A stretch of DNA of 64,000 bases, taken from positions 372,001 through 436,000 of the forward strand of contig NZ_AZQN01000002.1 of NCBI RefSeq assembly GCF_000566685.1, read 5' to 3'. Both the position numbers and the translations under genes were made by a program. Of this stretch, positions 1 through 8,753 are shown piece after piece. Each line of letters begins with the position of its first letter. Positions within the stretch are counted from its first letter, which is position 1. The stretch comes from Dyadobacter tibetensis Y620-1. GTDB lineage: Bacteria; Bacteroidota; Bacteroidia; Cytophagales; Spirosomataceae. The notes beneath the pieces are model-generated. The model saw only the letters and a program-made list of their open reading frames with translations, made no database searches and had not been told where the DNA came from.

Positions 1-102
1 TGTGCCATTCCTGTGTTGATTTTATTGAAATGTATTCTTATACCTTATCAAATGGAGGGTCATTGTATTGAAGTTGTCAATACCTTGAAAAGGAAATTTA
101 GG

Positions 103-132
103 AAAAAAGGAACATGATTAGGTTCCTTTTTT
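103..132. terminator. Terminator after the ddl-like gene
   Basis: A perfect 11-bp inverted repeat (AAAAAAGGAAC / GTTCCTTTTTT) with an 8-base loop lies 29 bases past the stop of the minus-strand ligase gene. The A-run and T-run flank the stem, so it can work as an intrinsic terminator on either strand. Confidence 0.85.
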
Positions 133-160
133 GAAAAATATTAATATGTTAAAGATTATC

Positions 161-1900
161 TTAGCTCTCTACCAACCATTCATCGATAGATGCAATTTCG
201 TTCAGACTATTATAAGTATATATTTGAAAATCAACCACTCCGGCATAGAAGCGAGTCAGAGAATCGGCTCTCTGGCTGGTCTCGGTCAGTAAAGGATGAC
301 GGGGTAGAGCAATCAGGTCTTCCACATCAATAATAGACTCCTTAAACATCATCGGTTTGGATAATACATAATAGCGCCCATCTTCAGCGTGAAGGACAGG
401 AATGGCCTGTTTATTTCCACTGGCATTGATCGTTCCGAAGTGCTGACGAGCCTGGAGATATCCTTCCTGTGTAGGCTCAAACACGATTCCGATCTTAGGT
501 TTTGGTAGCTGTTGCTGCAAAAAGATACGCTCGTCTAAACGTGCTAACAGATCGCGCCATTGCCAGGTATTTTTCCCCAGTCGAATACGCTCTCTCAAGG
601 ACTGTCTAATCAGATAAGTAAGCGCCTGCGTGACGTCTAATCCTATTTCTGCCATCTGTTTAAAGATGAAGGAGGTGGGTGACATGCCTGGAATGGTATT
701 AGGGTCGTGGAGCAGAATATCTCCATCGGCTGTCAGAAAGCCATCTATGCGTACACAAGCCGTAAAGCCCAGGCGTTGGAATACCTCTGCTATCATCTTC
801 TGAATTTCCTGGTTCTTACTCAGGGAGGTATCTACCGGAATACGTTTGCGACTGGCCCCGGGACGATACTTTGCATTGAAGTCGAATACCTCCACCATTT
901 TGATAACCTCACTGGGCGGAAGGGCAAGGGGTTGCCCGTCGTCAAACTGTATGCAGCCGCAAGAAAACTCCTGGCCTTCAATGAACGTCTCTATCAGTAC
1001 CTGGTCTTCGGCATTGGCACTGCTCAACATTAGCTCTGCGGCCTGGCTGTTGGCAAAATATTCGTCGGCAAAAGCAATCAGCTGAGCAGGGTGGTACAAT
1101 ACTGTTGCCCCATTAGCTGTAACGGGAAACCCTATGCCTTCATCCAAATTCGCCATTTTCTGGCCAAAGCTTATTTTTTCTTCTAGGCTGAGCACCGACC
1201 AAGCCTTGGAAAGAATATTTACCTGGAAAAAGCATTGATTAACGGCCTCCACAAATGACTCAAGCGAATCTTCCTTGACAATAGCCACCCCTATTGAGGA
1301 CCCCTGATGAGGGGCCTTGATGACCAGAGGCAAGCCCAGATGTTTTTTAAGAACCTGAAAAAGAATACCATATTCCTGAGGAATCCATTGCTGATGGGTC
1401 AGGGTCCAGCTTTTTTTCTGTTGCTGATTAACCAATTCTATCAGATCATTCTGAAGGATCTTGTCGATGGCCAGTGCAGAACCCATTAAGCCAGGACCGC
1501 TATAGGGCATTCGGTACCATTCCAGCAGACCTTGAATGGCACCATCTTCGCAGTCGGGACCGTGCATGGCCAAAAAAGCAAAGTCGAAGTGCTGCCCAAA
1601 ATCTGCGGGCTGCACTTCGACTCCTATTTCTTCCGGAACAGATTGCTGAGCTAATTCCGGGAATGATTCTATATATAACCGAAATGGACTAGCAAGATCG
1701 GGAGCAACAGGATAAAATTCCCGTATTCCCGAACGATACATCAGGGATTTGTCGAGTTTTATAAAACGTCCGAAGCTATCCACAAAAATGGGAACAGGCT
1801 CAAACAAGGATTGATCCAGATATTCGAAGGCGGTTTTTCCTCCGGAAAAGGAAATCTCCCGCTCACGGGAAGGTCCACCAAAAAATATTCCTATACGCAT
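161..1900 (-). CDS. D-alanine--D-alanine ligase family ATP-grasp protein (long form)
   Basis: The N-terminus (RIGIFFGGPSREREIS) and the later stretches VIKAPHQGSSIGVAI, RIDGFLTADGDILLHDPNT and PGMSPTSF are those of D-Ala-D-Ala ligases, ATP-grasp enzymes that join two D-alanines for peptidoglycan. At 579 residues it is much longer than the usual 310-370. It has extra sequence inside the ATP-grasp part and about 140 residues after it. The reading frame extends to a TTG at 1909, but the ATG at 1900 directly precedes the conserved first strand and is preferred. It stands alone and is followed by a strong terminator. The ligase family is clear; whether it is the housekeeping Ddl or a relative acting on another dipeptide is not. 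Confidence 0.8.
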   Translation of the reverse strand: MRIGIFFGGPSREREISFSGGKTAFEYLDQSLFEPVPIFVDSFGRFIKLDKSLMYRSGIREFYPVAPDLASPFRLYIESFPELAQQSVPEEIGVEVQPADFGQHFDFAFLAMHGPDCEDGAIQGLLEWYRMPYSGPGLMGSALAIDKILQNDLIELVNQQQKKSWTLTHQQWIPQEYGILFQVLKKHLGLPLVIKAPHQGSSIGVAIVKEDSLESFVEAVNQCFFQVNILSKAWSVLSLEEKISFGQKMANLDEGIGFPVTANGATVLYHPAQLIAFADEYFANSQAAELMLSSANAEDQVLIETFIEGQEFSCGCIQFDDGQPLALPPSEVIKMVEVFDFNAKYRPGASRKRIPVDTSLSKNQEIQKMIAEVFQRLGFTACVRIDGFLTADGDILLHDPNTIPGMSPTSFIFKQMAEIGLDVTQALTYLIRQSLRERIRLGKNTWQWRDLLARLDERIFLQQQLPKPKIGIVFEPTQEGYLQARQHFGTINASGNKQAIPVLHAEDGRYYVLSKPMMFKESIIDVEDLIALPRHPLLTETSQRADSLTRFYAGVVDFQIYTYNSLNEIASIDEWLVES

Positions 1901-2026
1901 AAAAGGCAAGTAAATAATTCATTTTAAATGATTGTTGCAATATAACGCACATTTTAGGATGAACCAATTACTGTATAGGCTTCAGATAAAATAAAAGAAC
2001 CCGTGTCCTGATAAGCTTATCCGAAA

Positions 2027-2290
2027 TTACCCTTGCGCTAAAGAAGGAACGTTTTGCGCCACTACCTTATTGACCGAAGGCACAGCCTTTCTAATCGACT
2101 CTTCGAGGCCAGCCCTAAAGGTCATGGCGCTCATGGGGCAGCTTTGACAAGATCCAAGCAGCTCCAGTACCACATCCTGATTGTCGGTAAGCTCAATCAG
2201 CCTCACGTCTCCTCCATCAGCCTTCAAGTAAGGCCTTACACTTTCCAATGCTAACTCTATGAGTGCTATTGTTTTTTCTTTTGAATCCAT
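2027..2290 (-). CDS. NifU C-terminal (Nfu) domain iron-sulfur protein
   Basis: This 87-residue protein is a stand-alone Nfu domain: LKADGGDVRLIEL, then C48-x-x-C51 in the sequence GSCQSCPMS. The two cysteines bind a bridging Fe-S cluster in a homodimer that passes clusters to client proteins. The length fits a single Nfu domain. It lies just downstream of the Mrp-type carrier on the same strand, so both probably serve cytoplasmic Fe-S assembly. A TATATTTG element on the minus strand (2337-2344) fits the Bacteroidota -7 consensus and suggests that nfu also has its own promoter. Confidence 0.9.
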   Translation of the reverse strand: MDSKEKTIALIELALESVRPYLKADGGDVRLIELTDNQDVVLELLGSCQSCPMSAMTFRAGLEESIRKAVPSVNKVVAQNVPSLAQG

Positions 2291-2362
2291 TTCAACAGTT
2301 AATCTATATGCTAAATAGCAAGAACCTAGTTACAATCAAATATACGTAGAAACCTTCAATGA

Positions 2363-3469
2363 TCAGGTATTCATCTCAACAACCTTGGTTTCTGCTTGCT
2401 CAGAATTCCGGATGGCAAGCTGCTGAGCCAAGGCTTCTGCCGCTGATTTAAAAGCTTCAATGACAATCGGATTTTGCTCCATAAATGCGGGTTTACCAGC
2501 ATCTCCGGCTTCTCTGATACCTTGAACCAAAGGAATCTGTCCCAGCAAGGGCACTTCAAACTTATCGGCCAGGAGTTGCCCCCCACCAGAACCGAATATA
2601 GGATAGCGATGTGTAGGTAGCTCCTCAGGAGTAAACCATGCCATATTTTCTACTATACCCAATACCGGAACATTTATCTGGGGTTGACGGAACATAGACA
2701 ATCCCTTTGTTGCATCAGCCAAAGCTACTTTCTGTGGTGTAGTCACGATTACAGCGCCCGCCACAGGAACCGACTGAACCAAGGTGATATGAATATCGCT
2801 CGTTCCAGGAGGCAGATCGATTAGTAAATAATCCAAATCTCCCCAATCCGTATCGGCAAAGAATTGCTTAAGTGCCTGACTTGCCATGGGGCCTCTCCAT
2901 ACCACTGCACTATCGGGAGGCGTAAGAAAACCAATCGACATCAGTTTTATACCATACTGCCTGATGGGGTTAATATAGTTCTTCCCGTCGCGGGGAGTTA
3001 TGGTAGGCTGCATATCCTCTGCACCAAACATCACTGGAATAGAAGGGCCAAAAATATCGGCATCCACAATGCCCACTTTGGCGCCGGAACGGTGCAGGGC
3101 CATGGCCAGATTGGCCGTTACTGTGGACTTCCCTACCCCTCCTTTGCCTGAGGCAATAGCAATTACGTTTTTCACCCCTGGCAGAACGGGGCCGGTAGGC
3201 TTAGCTGAGGTAACCTCCGCTGTTAAATTTACCGTTACTTCCACATCAGGGCTGATCAGCGTGTGAATAGCCGTCACGCAACGATTCTTTATAAGTTCCT
3301 TCAGCGGACAGGCAGGGGTAGTCAGCACAACGGTGAAGCGCACCTGATTGACACCTACTTCTATATCCTGAATCATACCTAAGCTGACCAGATCTTTTTT
3401 CAAATCTGGCTCTTCTACTGTGCTGAGGGCAGCCAGAACCTTTTCTTTATTCAATGTAAATTCTCCCAT
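2363..3469 (-). CDS. Mrp/NBP35 family iron-sulfur carrier ATPase (ApbC-like)
   Basis: Residues 1-85 form a MIP18/DUF59 domain (with TPACPLKELI). From residue 100 there is a deviant Walker A P-loop NTPase of the Mrp family: GKGGVGKST at 108-116, then VDADIFGPSIP, DYLLIDLPPGTSDIH and GIVENMAWFTPEE. The family binds and transfers Fe-S clusters in the cytoplasm. The CxxC pair seen near the C-terminus of many Mrp proteins is not visible; the Bacteroidota-type FTPEELPTHRYPIFGSGGG stretch is there instead. The 368-residue length is normal. It sits 72 bases upstream of the Nfu gene in the same direction. Confidence 0.93.
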   Translation of the reverse strand: MGEFTLNKEKVLAALSTVEEPDLKKDLVSLGMIQDIEVGVNQVRFTVVLTTPACPLKELIKNRCVTAIHTLISPDVEVTVNLTAEVTSAKPTGPVLPGVKNVIAIASGKGGVGKSTVTANLAMALHRSGAKVGIVDADIFGPSIPVMFGAEDMQPTITPRDGKNYINPIRQYGIKLMSIGFLTPPDSAVVWRGPMASQALKQFFADTDWGDLDYLLIDLPPGTSDIHITLVQSVPVAGAVIVTTPQKVALADATKGLSMFRQPQINVPVLGIVENMAWFTPEELPTHRYPIFGSGGGQLLADKFEVPLLGQIPLVQGIREAGDAGKPAFMEQNPIVIEAFKSAAEALAQQLAIRNSEQAETKVVEMNT

Positions 3470-3606
3470 TCGTACTTTTGGTGAGTCCCCGCTTAAGAAG
3501 ACAAGGATCTAATCTTTGCGTTAATTATCTATTTTTCAATTGTCAAGTCAAGCATTATAACTGAAACACTGACTTAATACAACACGAATGACGACTTTTG
3601 AGTTTA

Positions 3607-4611
3607 CTATTTCTCTGAAAACTCTGCCAACCTTTTCGCTATCTCTATTCTTTCCATAGTGACATCCACCTGTTTAGAAATTTCAATCAGTTTTTTATCG
3701 ACCGACAGAAGCATCTTTCTGTAACTTTCCGTATTACCATGGTGTGAGCGGTGATGAATCATCTGACGTACCGCATGCCATTCAACTAAAAACTTTTGTG
3801 CGGGCTCTTCAAGATAGTTTTTGGCAAAAATACGGAAAATATGCTCCTGCGCCATCTCATTAGGATGAATCAGATCATCCTTATAATACCGGTAGTCCCG
3901 GAGCTCGTCAATCATCAGCTCGTAAGCTGGAAAATAAGTGATGTGTTTGAATTTTTCGGAAAGACGGTGACAAACTAACCGGAGGGTAGATTTGCTCACC
4001 TGATTTAAGGGCAGCGTGTCCCGGGTATGCCGCACGGGACTAACCGTAATGAGGATCTTCATATTTCTATTGACACTCAAGAGTCGGAATATGGTGTCTT
4101 CGAGTGCATTGGAAATCTGATCGGGGTGCAATAGCTCCCGGATAAACCGGTCGGCCGGCACCTTATGGCAATTTCCTACCAGTTGATTGCTAGCCTTATG
4201 ACGATAAGCAAATGCCGTCCCTAGGGTAATAACCAGCAAATCTGCCTGTTTGAGGTATTCCCTAACCTCTCCTAGGCCTGTTCGGAGCTGAGCTTCAAGG
4301 GCTTCCTTTTTTGTGTGCCAGAAATTGGAATGAAAATCATGGTGAAGCCAGATACCATCCATATTTTCTACAAATAAGGGAGAAGCTACCTGGGGCTCCT
4401 TATCTACCGCCTGATTAAGAATTTTGGCAATTGTAAGTGGGTTAAAAATGGTCCCCAAAGGGCTATTAAGCACGTCGAACTTATAATCAAGTAATTGTTG
4501 CCCCAGCACTTCAGCAAAACAGGATCCCATAGTAAGTACTTTGGTGCGCAGATTCATCTGCCAATCGATGGGCTTGATGGCGACTTCGGTGGTGGTGATG
4601 GGTTGTTTCAT
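3607..4611 (-). CDS. GSCFA domain-containing protein
   Basis: The defining motif GSCFAE occurs near residue 30. It is followed by NSPLGTIFNP, DLLVITLGTAFAYRHK, TVSPVRHTRD and a C-terminal DDLIHPNEMAQ. This is the GSCFA family, an SGNH-hydrolase-like fold with a serine in GSCFA and a DxxH near the end, common in Bacteroidota and of unknown substrate. Length (334 residues) is typical. It is divergent from dnaX. A TACATTTG element on the minus strand at 4637-4644 would give a leader of about 20 bases. Confidence 0.88.
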   Translation of the reverse strand: MKQPITTTEVAIKPIDWQMNLRTKVLTMGSCFAEVLGQQLLDYKFDVLNSPLGTIFNPLTIAKILNQAVDKEPQVASPLFVENMDGIWLHHDFHSNFWHTKKEALEAQLRTGLGEVREYLKQADLLVITLGTAFAYRHKASNQLVGNCHKVPADRFIRELLHPDQISNALEDTIFRLLSVNRNMKILITVSPVRHTRDTLPLNQVSKSTLRLVCHRLSEKFKHITYFPAYELMIDELRDYRYYKDDLIHPNEMAQEHIFRIFAKNYLEEPAQKFLVEWHAVRQMIHHRSHHGNTESYRKMLLSVDKKLIEISKQVDVTMERIEIAKRLAEFSEK

Positions 4612-4848
4612 TGCTGTTATTGAATTATTATCTCTACAAATGTACGAGGTTATCGTTCGTATTTAAAATTTGCCGCTTCTTGTATAGGAGATTCTATGTT
4701 TTTGGAGGCCTGAAACAGGGTAAATGAAATACATCCAGACAGTTGCAAAAGCTGGCGTCTTCTGGCCCTGGCCATGCCCCGTCCAGTCTCCTTGCCCGGG
4801 TGCATAAAAGAACTTTGAAAATCGCAGGATGGGAAGTAACTTGCACCC

Positions 4849-6597
4849 ATGGATAACTTTGTAGTATCGGCCAGAAAGTATAGGCCGGTAACATTCGAAT
4901 CGGTCGTAGGTCAGTCGCATATCACCACCACCCTCAGAAACGCCATCCGGACCAATCACTTGGCCCAGGCATTTTTGTTCTGCGGACCCAGGGGGGTAGG
5001 CAAGACCACCTGTGCACGGATTTTGGCCAAGACAATTAACTGTCAACAGCTAACTGAGCAGGTTGAGCCCTGTGGCGTATGTGAGTCCTGCATCAGCTTT
5101 CAGAACAATGCCTCGTTTAACATTCATGAACTGGATGCGGCATCGAATAATTCAGTGGACGACATCCGTAACCTCATCGATCAGGTACGCTACCCGCCCC
5201 AAACCGGGAAGTATAAAATCTACATTATCGATGAGGTGCACATGCTATCCCAGGCGGCTTTCAATGCCTTCTTAAAGACATTGGAGGAGCCACCTTCCTA
5301 TGCTATTTTCATTCTGGCCACTACGGAGAAGCATAAGATTCTACCTACCATCCTATCACGCTGTCAGATTTTTGATTTCAACAGGATTCAGCCTAAGGAC
5401 ATAGCAGGCCATTTACAATATATTGCCGATAAAGAAGGGATAACAGTAGAGCAGGAGGCCCTTGAACTGATAGGACAAAAGGCTGATGGAGGCTTACGGG
5501 ATGCGCTGTCGATGTTCGATCTTAACGTAACCTTCTCCACCGACAATCATTTGACCTATGCTGCGGTTTTGGAAAACCTGCACATTCTGGATTACGACTA
5601 TTATTTCAAACTTACCGATGCTTTACTGGAGGGCAGCATTCCCCAAACTTTACTAATTTTCGATGAAATTCTAAGGAAGGGATTCGACGGCCATCTCTTT
5701 ATAGTTGGGCTGCTGGAACATTTCCGGAATCTGCTGGTAAGCAAAGACCAGGTAACGATTCCTTTATTGCAAGTGTCAGAATCGGCCATGCAAAAATATG
5801 CCATTCAGTCCGAAGCGGCCAGTGCCAGTTTTCTTTTGTCGGCGATGAGCATTTCAGGACAATGTGATATTAATTATAAATCTGCAAAAAATCAAAGGCT
5901 GCTCGTTGAGCTCTGCCTCATGAAACTGGCCAATCTTCCTCATATTTTAAATCTAGACATTGCTGCCGTCGATGAGACGGCAAAAAAAAAAGTTGAGTCC
6001 CAACCCGTAGTGGCCGGGGAGCGTGTCGTACAGGCCGAGCCCTCCGCCAGGGAGATGATTCCTGAGACTGCCTCGAAACCCGTTGCGGCTGCAACTGGCG
6101 CAGGTGCTGCCAAGCCCTCCAAGCTTCGTAGCACGGCTATGCTCACACCGTCCTTGTCGGCCAGCATAGCGAGTGCGCAGGAAACCGAAAAGAAACCTCA
6201 GGAAGAGGTGGAAGTGGTGGCGACAGGAAAGGAACCGCTTACCTCAGAAAACCTCCAAATGGCCTGGTATCAATTCGCTGAAAAACGCAAACGAGAAGTT
6301 AATTCTACTACTGAAGAGATTGCCCTCAGAAAGTCTTTTGAGCTGGTGGACAACAGGATTGAGATGGCGCTGGACAATGACCATCAGATGGAAGCCCTGC
6401 TGGGCATGCGCTACGACCTATTGAGTTTTTTGAAGCGCCGTTTCGACGCCCCGAATTTGGAATTAAACCCGAGAGTAGCTCCTCAGGAAGTCAACCGCCA
6501 ACCTTACACAGCTGCGGAAAAATTCAACTATCTGGCCGAAAAAAACCCACATTTACAAGAATTGAGAAGGGCCTTGGGACTTGATGTAGACTTCTAA
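4849..6597 (+). CDS. dnaX: DNA polymerase III subunits gamma/tau (clamp-loader ATPase)
   Basis: The N-terminal 370 residues are a clamp-loader AAA+ module: Walker A GPRGVGKT at 46-53, the zinc-binding cysteines around CGVCESC, Walker B IIDEVHML and the arginine finger region LATTEKHKILPTILSRC. After a charged, alanine-rich linker a tau-like C-terminal segment follows. The protein drives ATP-dependent loading of the sliding clamp and, through tau, links polymerases in the replisome. An A10 run at 5982-5991 marks the end of the AAA+ core; slippage by one base in either direction brings a stop within 1-5 codons (see findings). The start MDNFVVSARKYRP matches the family. The end overlaps coaE by four bases, tail to tail. 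Confidence 0.97.
   Translation: MDNFVVSARKYRPVTFESVVGQSHITTTLRNAIRTNHLAQAFLFCGPRGVGKTTCARILAKTINCQQLTEQVEPCGVCESCISFQNNASFNIHELDAASNNSVDDIRNLIDQVRYPPQTGKYKIYIIDEVHMLSQAAFNAFLKTLEEPPSYAIFILATTEKHKILPTILSRCQIFDFNRIQPKDIAGHLQYIADKEGITVEQEALELIGQKADGGLRDALSMFDLNVTFSTDNHLTYAAVLENLHILDYDYYFKLTDALLEGSIPQTLLIFDEILRKGFDGHLFIVGLLEHFRNLLVSKDQVTIPLLQVSESAMQKYAIQSEAASASFLLSAMSISGQCDINYKSAKNQRLLVELCLMKLANLPHILNLDIAAVDETAKKKVESQPVVAGERVVQAEPSAREMIPETASKPVAAATGAGAAKPSKLRSTAMLTPSLSASIASAQETEKKPQEEVEVVATGKEPLTSENLQMAWYQFAEKRKREVNSTTEEIALRKSFELVDNRIEMALDNDHQMEALLGMRYDLLSFLKRRFDAPNLELNPRVAPQEVNRQPYTAAEKFNYLAEKNPHLQELRRALGLDVDF
5982..5992 (+). promoter_or_regulatory. Candidate slippage site (A10-G) inside dnaX
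   Basis: Codons 378-381 read GCA AAA AAA AAA followed by GTT, giving ten consecutive A. One extra A (or a -1 ribosomal slip) reads AGT TGA and stops at residue 382. One A fewer reads to a TAG after residue 386. Both products would be the AAA+ core alone, like gamma. Thermus thermophilus is known to make gamma by transcriptional slippage on A9 in dnaX. No strong stem-loop or upstream Shine-Dalgarno-like stimulator is evident, which favours polymerase slippage over ribosomal frameshifting. Confidence 0.55.
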
Positions 6598-7196
6598 CGT
6601 ACCCCCAGAAATTTTTGATGTAAATTCAGTATCTGCGGAATGAGCATGCAATGCCCGTCATTAATGATGGTATAATCGGCAATGGCCTGCCTTTGCTGAT
6701 CGGTGGCTTGTCGGGCCATAATGGATTTGATCTGTTCCAAATCCCGACCATCACGGCGCATTACCCGGTCCGTCCTCAGGCTCTCAGGAGCTGTTACCAA
6801 TACTACATAATCGAGGTTATTGCCATCGCCCGCTGCATTCATAATAGCGGCTTCCTTGACAATATAAGGCGACATCTGGTGTTGCATTACCCACTGCTGG
6901 GTATCTTTTCTTACGGCGGGATGGATAATTTCATTTAGGGCCCTTAAACGTTCCGGATCTCCGAATACCTGACTAGAGACATAAGGTCGGTCATATAACC
7001 CCTCCGAATCGTAGGCTTTCGGCCCCAAAAGACCTAAGATTTTGTTTTTGGTGGATGCATCATGATTGGCAAGGTATATAGCCCGGCTGTCTGCCTCGTA
7101 AACTGGTATACCTAAGCAGGAAAAAATTCTGCACACCAAAGACTTTCCGGACCCTATTCCACCTGTTATACCAATCTGAAGGGGCAATTCGGCCAT
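6594..7196 (-). CDS. coaE: Dephospho-CoA kinase
   Basis: A 200-residue P-loop kinase beginning with Walker A GGIGSGKS (12-19), then YEADSRA, LNEIIHPAVR and VVLVTAPESLR, all typical of CoaE. It phosphorylates the 3'-hydroxyl of dephospho-CoA, the last step of coenzyme A synthesis, in the cytoplasm. It is the last gene of a six-gene minus-strand string from nusB through YtxH, DUF1573, yajC and YbbR, an order seen widely in Bacteroidota. Start ATG lies 8 bases after the YbbR stop, so coupling is likely. The 3' end overlaps dnaX by four bases. Confidence 0.95.
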   Translation of the reverse strand: MAELPLQIGITGGIGSGKSLVCRIFSCLGIPVYEADSRAIYLANHDASTKNKILGLLGPKAYDSEGLYDRPYVSSQVFGDPERLRALNEIIHPAVRKDTQQWVMQHQMSPYIVKEAAIMNAAGDGNNLDYVVLVTAPESLRTDRVMRRDGRDLEQIKSIMARQATDQQRQAIADYTIINDGHCMLIPQILNLHQKFLGVR

Positions 7197-7204
7197 TGTG
7201 AATA

Positions 7205-7900
7205 CTACTTTTGATTTTTTTCACCTAGAAACTGTGCCACCTCGAAACTTACATAAACATCCTTATGGCTGATTTCTACCAATGGAGATATAGGAAATGG
7301 GATGGGCAAGGTCTCATCATAATTATTCTGAATTTTGGAAGTCGGAATAGTGATTCTTATGGTATCGGGATAAGATTGAACCACCGACACCGGCCCATCG
7401 ACAGAAATCAGGGAGGGAGACACATTGATAATACTGGAAATTACATATCCATCCCGAACCTGAATCCCAGCGCTATCCACACGTATGGGAATAATCTTCC
7501 GGAGTTTACGTTCGAAACTCAGCTCAAATGTGTCTGCTACCACATAATTCACCTTCAAATTAGGGAATAATCCAGTAATCTGATCGGTAAGAGCAGAGGC
7601 ATTGATATAGCTTGATTTATTGGGATTAAGGACCTGATAGGTCACGGGCATGGCGTTGAAGTTGAGCCATGATTTTTGAAGAAGGCTCCATCCATCTCCC
7701 GACACGTTAACAGAAATTCGCTTAGGAAGGGGCTGCAAGGGTACAAAGGCTTGTTGGTCGTATTCAATATGCAGGGGATAATTAAGCTTTATGGCATAAT
7801 TGTCCTTATTGAGTACATTCATTAACCAAAAAAAGGTAGCCGCAATGATACAACCTATAAAGGTTTTTATTTTGTTTTTCCTGCTGGGAGCCTCACTCAC
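7205..7900 (-). CDS. YbbR-like (CdaR-type) domain protein, membrane-anchored
   Basis: One transmembrane helix near the N-terminus (FIGCIIAATFFWLMNVL) is followed by beta-rich repeats of YbbR type (PLQPLPKRISVNVSGDGW, ISVDGPVSVVQSYPDTI). In Firmicutes the YbbR protein CdaR regulates a diadenylate cyclase; its role in Bacteroidota is not established. The frame is open to a TTG at 7969, but that would place a strong 10-bp hairpin (7933-7962) inside the code. A GTG at 7900, directly before a short basic stretch and the helix, is preferred. It lies between yajC and coaE in the conserved string. Confidence 0.75.
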   Translation of the reverse strand: MSEAPSRKNKIKTFIGCIIAATFFWLMNVLNKDNYAIKLNYPLHIEYDQQAFVPLQPLPKRISVNVSGDGWSLLQKSWLNFNAMPVTYQVLNPNKSSYINASALTDQITGLFPNLKVNYVVADTFELSFERKLRKIIPIRVDSAGIQVRDGYVISSIINVSPSLISVDGPVSVVQSYPDTIRITIPTSKIQNNYDETLPIPFPISPLVEISHKDVYVSFEVAQFLGEKNQK

Positions 7901-7932
7901 GGGATTGGAATGGTTAATCGCTAAAAGTAATC

Positions 7933-7962
7933 GGAATGCCTGACACCTGTACCAGGCATTCC
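7933..7962 (-). promoter_or_regulatory. Hairpin between yajC and the YbbR gene
   Basis: A perfect 10-bp inverted repeat, GGAATGCCTG / CAGGCATTCC with a 10-base loop, begins 10 bases after the yajC stop in the transcript. No T-run follows, so it is not a classic terminator. It may be an mRNA processing or stability element, or a weak attenuator in the operon. Confidence 0.5.
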
Positions 7963-7971
7963 TATACAATA

Positions 7972-8274
7972 CTAAGCCGTAATGGTACGCGCTATTGCTG
8001 TTTTATCAATATTTAACTTAACTCCTTTGTCAAGTTCCAGGGTTACCATAGTCTCTTCAACGGTATATACTCTACCATGAATGCCGCCGATGGTTACGAT
8101 CATATCTCCTTTTTTTACATTATTTATCAACTCCTTCTGCTCCTTCTGCTTTTTTTGCTGCGGGCGAATCATGAAAAAGTAAAATACACCAATGATACCA
8201 ACCCACATTACGACTTGGTAAATCATGGCAGAAGAACCACCAGATGCTGCTTGTGCTAAAAAAGAAAGATTCAT
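7972..8274 (-). CDS. yajC: Preprotein translocase subunit YajC
   Basis: This 100-residue protein has a single N-terminal membrane helix (VVMWVGIIGVFYFFMI), then RPQQKKQKEQKE and the conserved core VKKGDMIVTIGGIHGRVYTVEE. YajC associates with the SecDF complex at the inner membrane. Length and architecture are normal. It is the fourth gene of the nusB-coaE string, 44 bases downstream of the DUF1573 lipoprotein gene. Confidence 0.95.
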   Translation of the reverse strand: MNLSFLAQAASGGSSAMIYQVVMWVGIIGVFYFFMIRPQQKKQKEQKELINNVKKGDMIVTIGGIHGRVYTVEETMVTLELDKGVKLNIDKTAIARTITA

Positions 8275-8318
8275 TTTAAGATAGATAAGGTATTTTAAAA
8301 AAATGATTAAGAGTTCCG

Positions 8319-8753
8319 TTATTTTTCTGCGGCGTTAACCACCCCGCGTAGCTTGAGCTCTGCGTAGGCCGGTTCCGTATTGGCATACACCGTAATTGTT
8401 TTTACCTGAGGGCCTGTTTTATTCTTTGTATCGAAGCGCACCTTGATGCTTGAGGTTTCCTGTGGCCCGATGGGCTCCTTCGGCCATTCAGGAGTGGTGC
8501 AACCACAGGACGAGGTAATATTATTGAGAATTAATGGAAATTCTCCATCGTTACGAAACTGGAAGGTATGTTCTACCACCTCTCCTTCAGTAACCGTACC
8601 GAAATCGTAAGCGGCACTGTCTACCATGGTCATTACAGGCATTTTGGACGCCACTGATTCATCCGTACCCTTTTCTCCTGATTTTCCACAGGCGACCATT
8701 AAAATAGTGCATCCTGCCAGCAACCAAATCCAATTTATTTTTCTTCTCATCAT
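8319..8753 (-). CDS. DUF1573 domain lipoprotein
   Basis: The first 22 residues form a lipoprotein signal peptide with lipobox MVAC. The rest is a DUF1573 immunoglobulin-like domain: YDFGTVTEGEVVEHTFQFRNDGEFPLIL, NITSSCGCTTPEWP, and IKVRFDTKNKTGPQ. The SCGCT motif is characteristic. Function is unknown; the family is common on the cell surface or in the periplasm of Bacteroidota. The start codon overlaps the YtxH stop (TGATG on the minus strand), so translation is likely coupled. Two ATGs lie side by side; either could start. Confidence 0.9.
   Translation of the reverse strand: MMRRKINWIWLLAGCTILMVACGKSGEKGTDESVASKMPVMTMVDSAAYDFGTVTEGEVVEHTFQFRNDGEFPLILNNITSSCGCTTPEWPKEPIGPQETSSIKVRFDTKNKTGPQVKTITVYANTEPAYAELKLRGVVNAAEK

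Noticed and set aside
4663..5046. 127-residue minus-strand ORF over the start of dnaX
   Set aside because: It is a shadow of dnaX and its upstream region with low-complexity, proline-rich composition.
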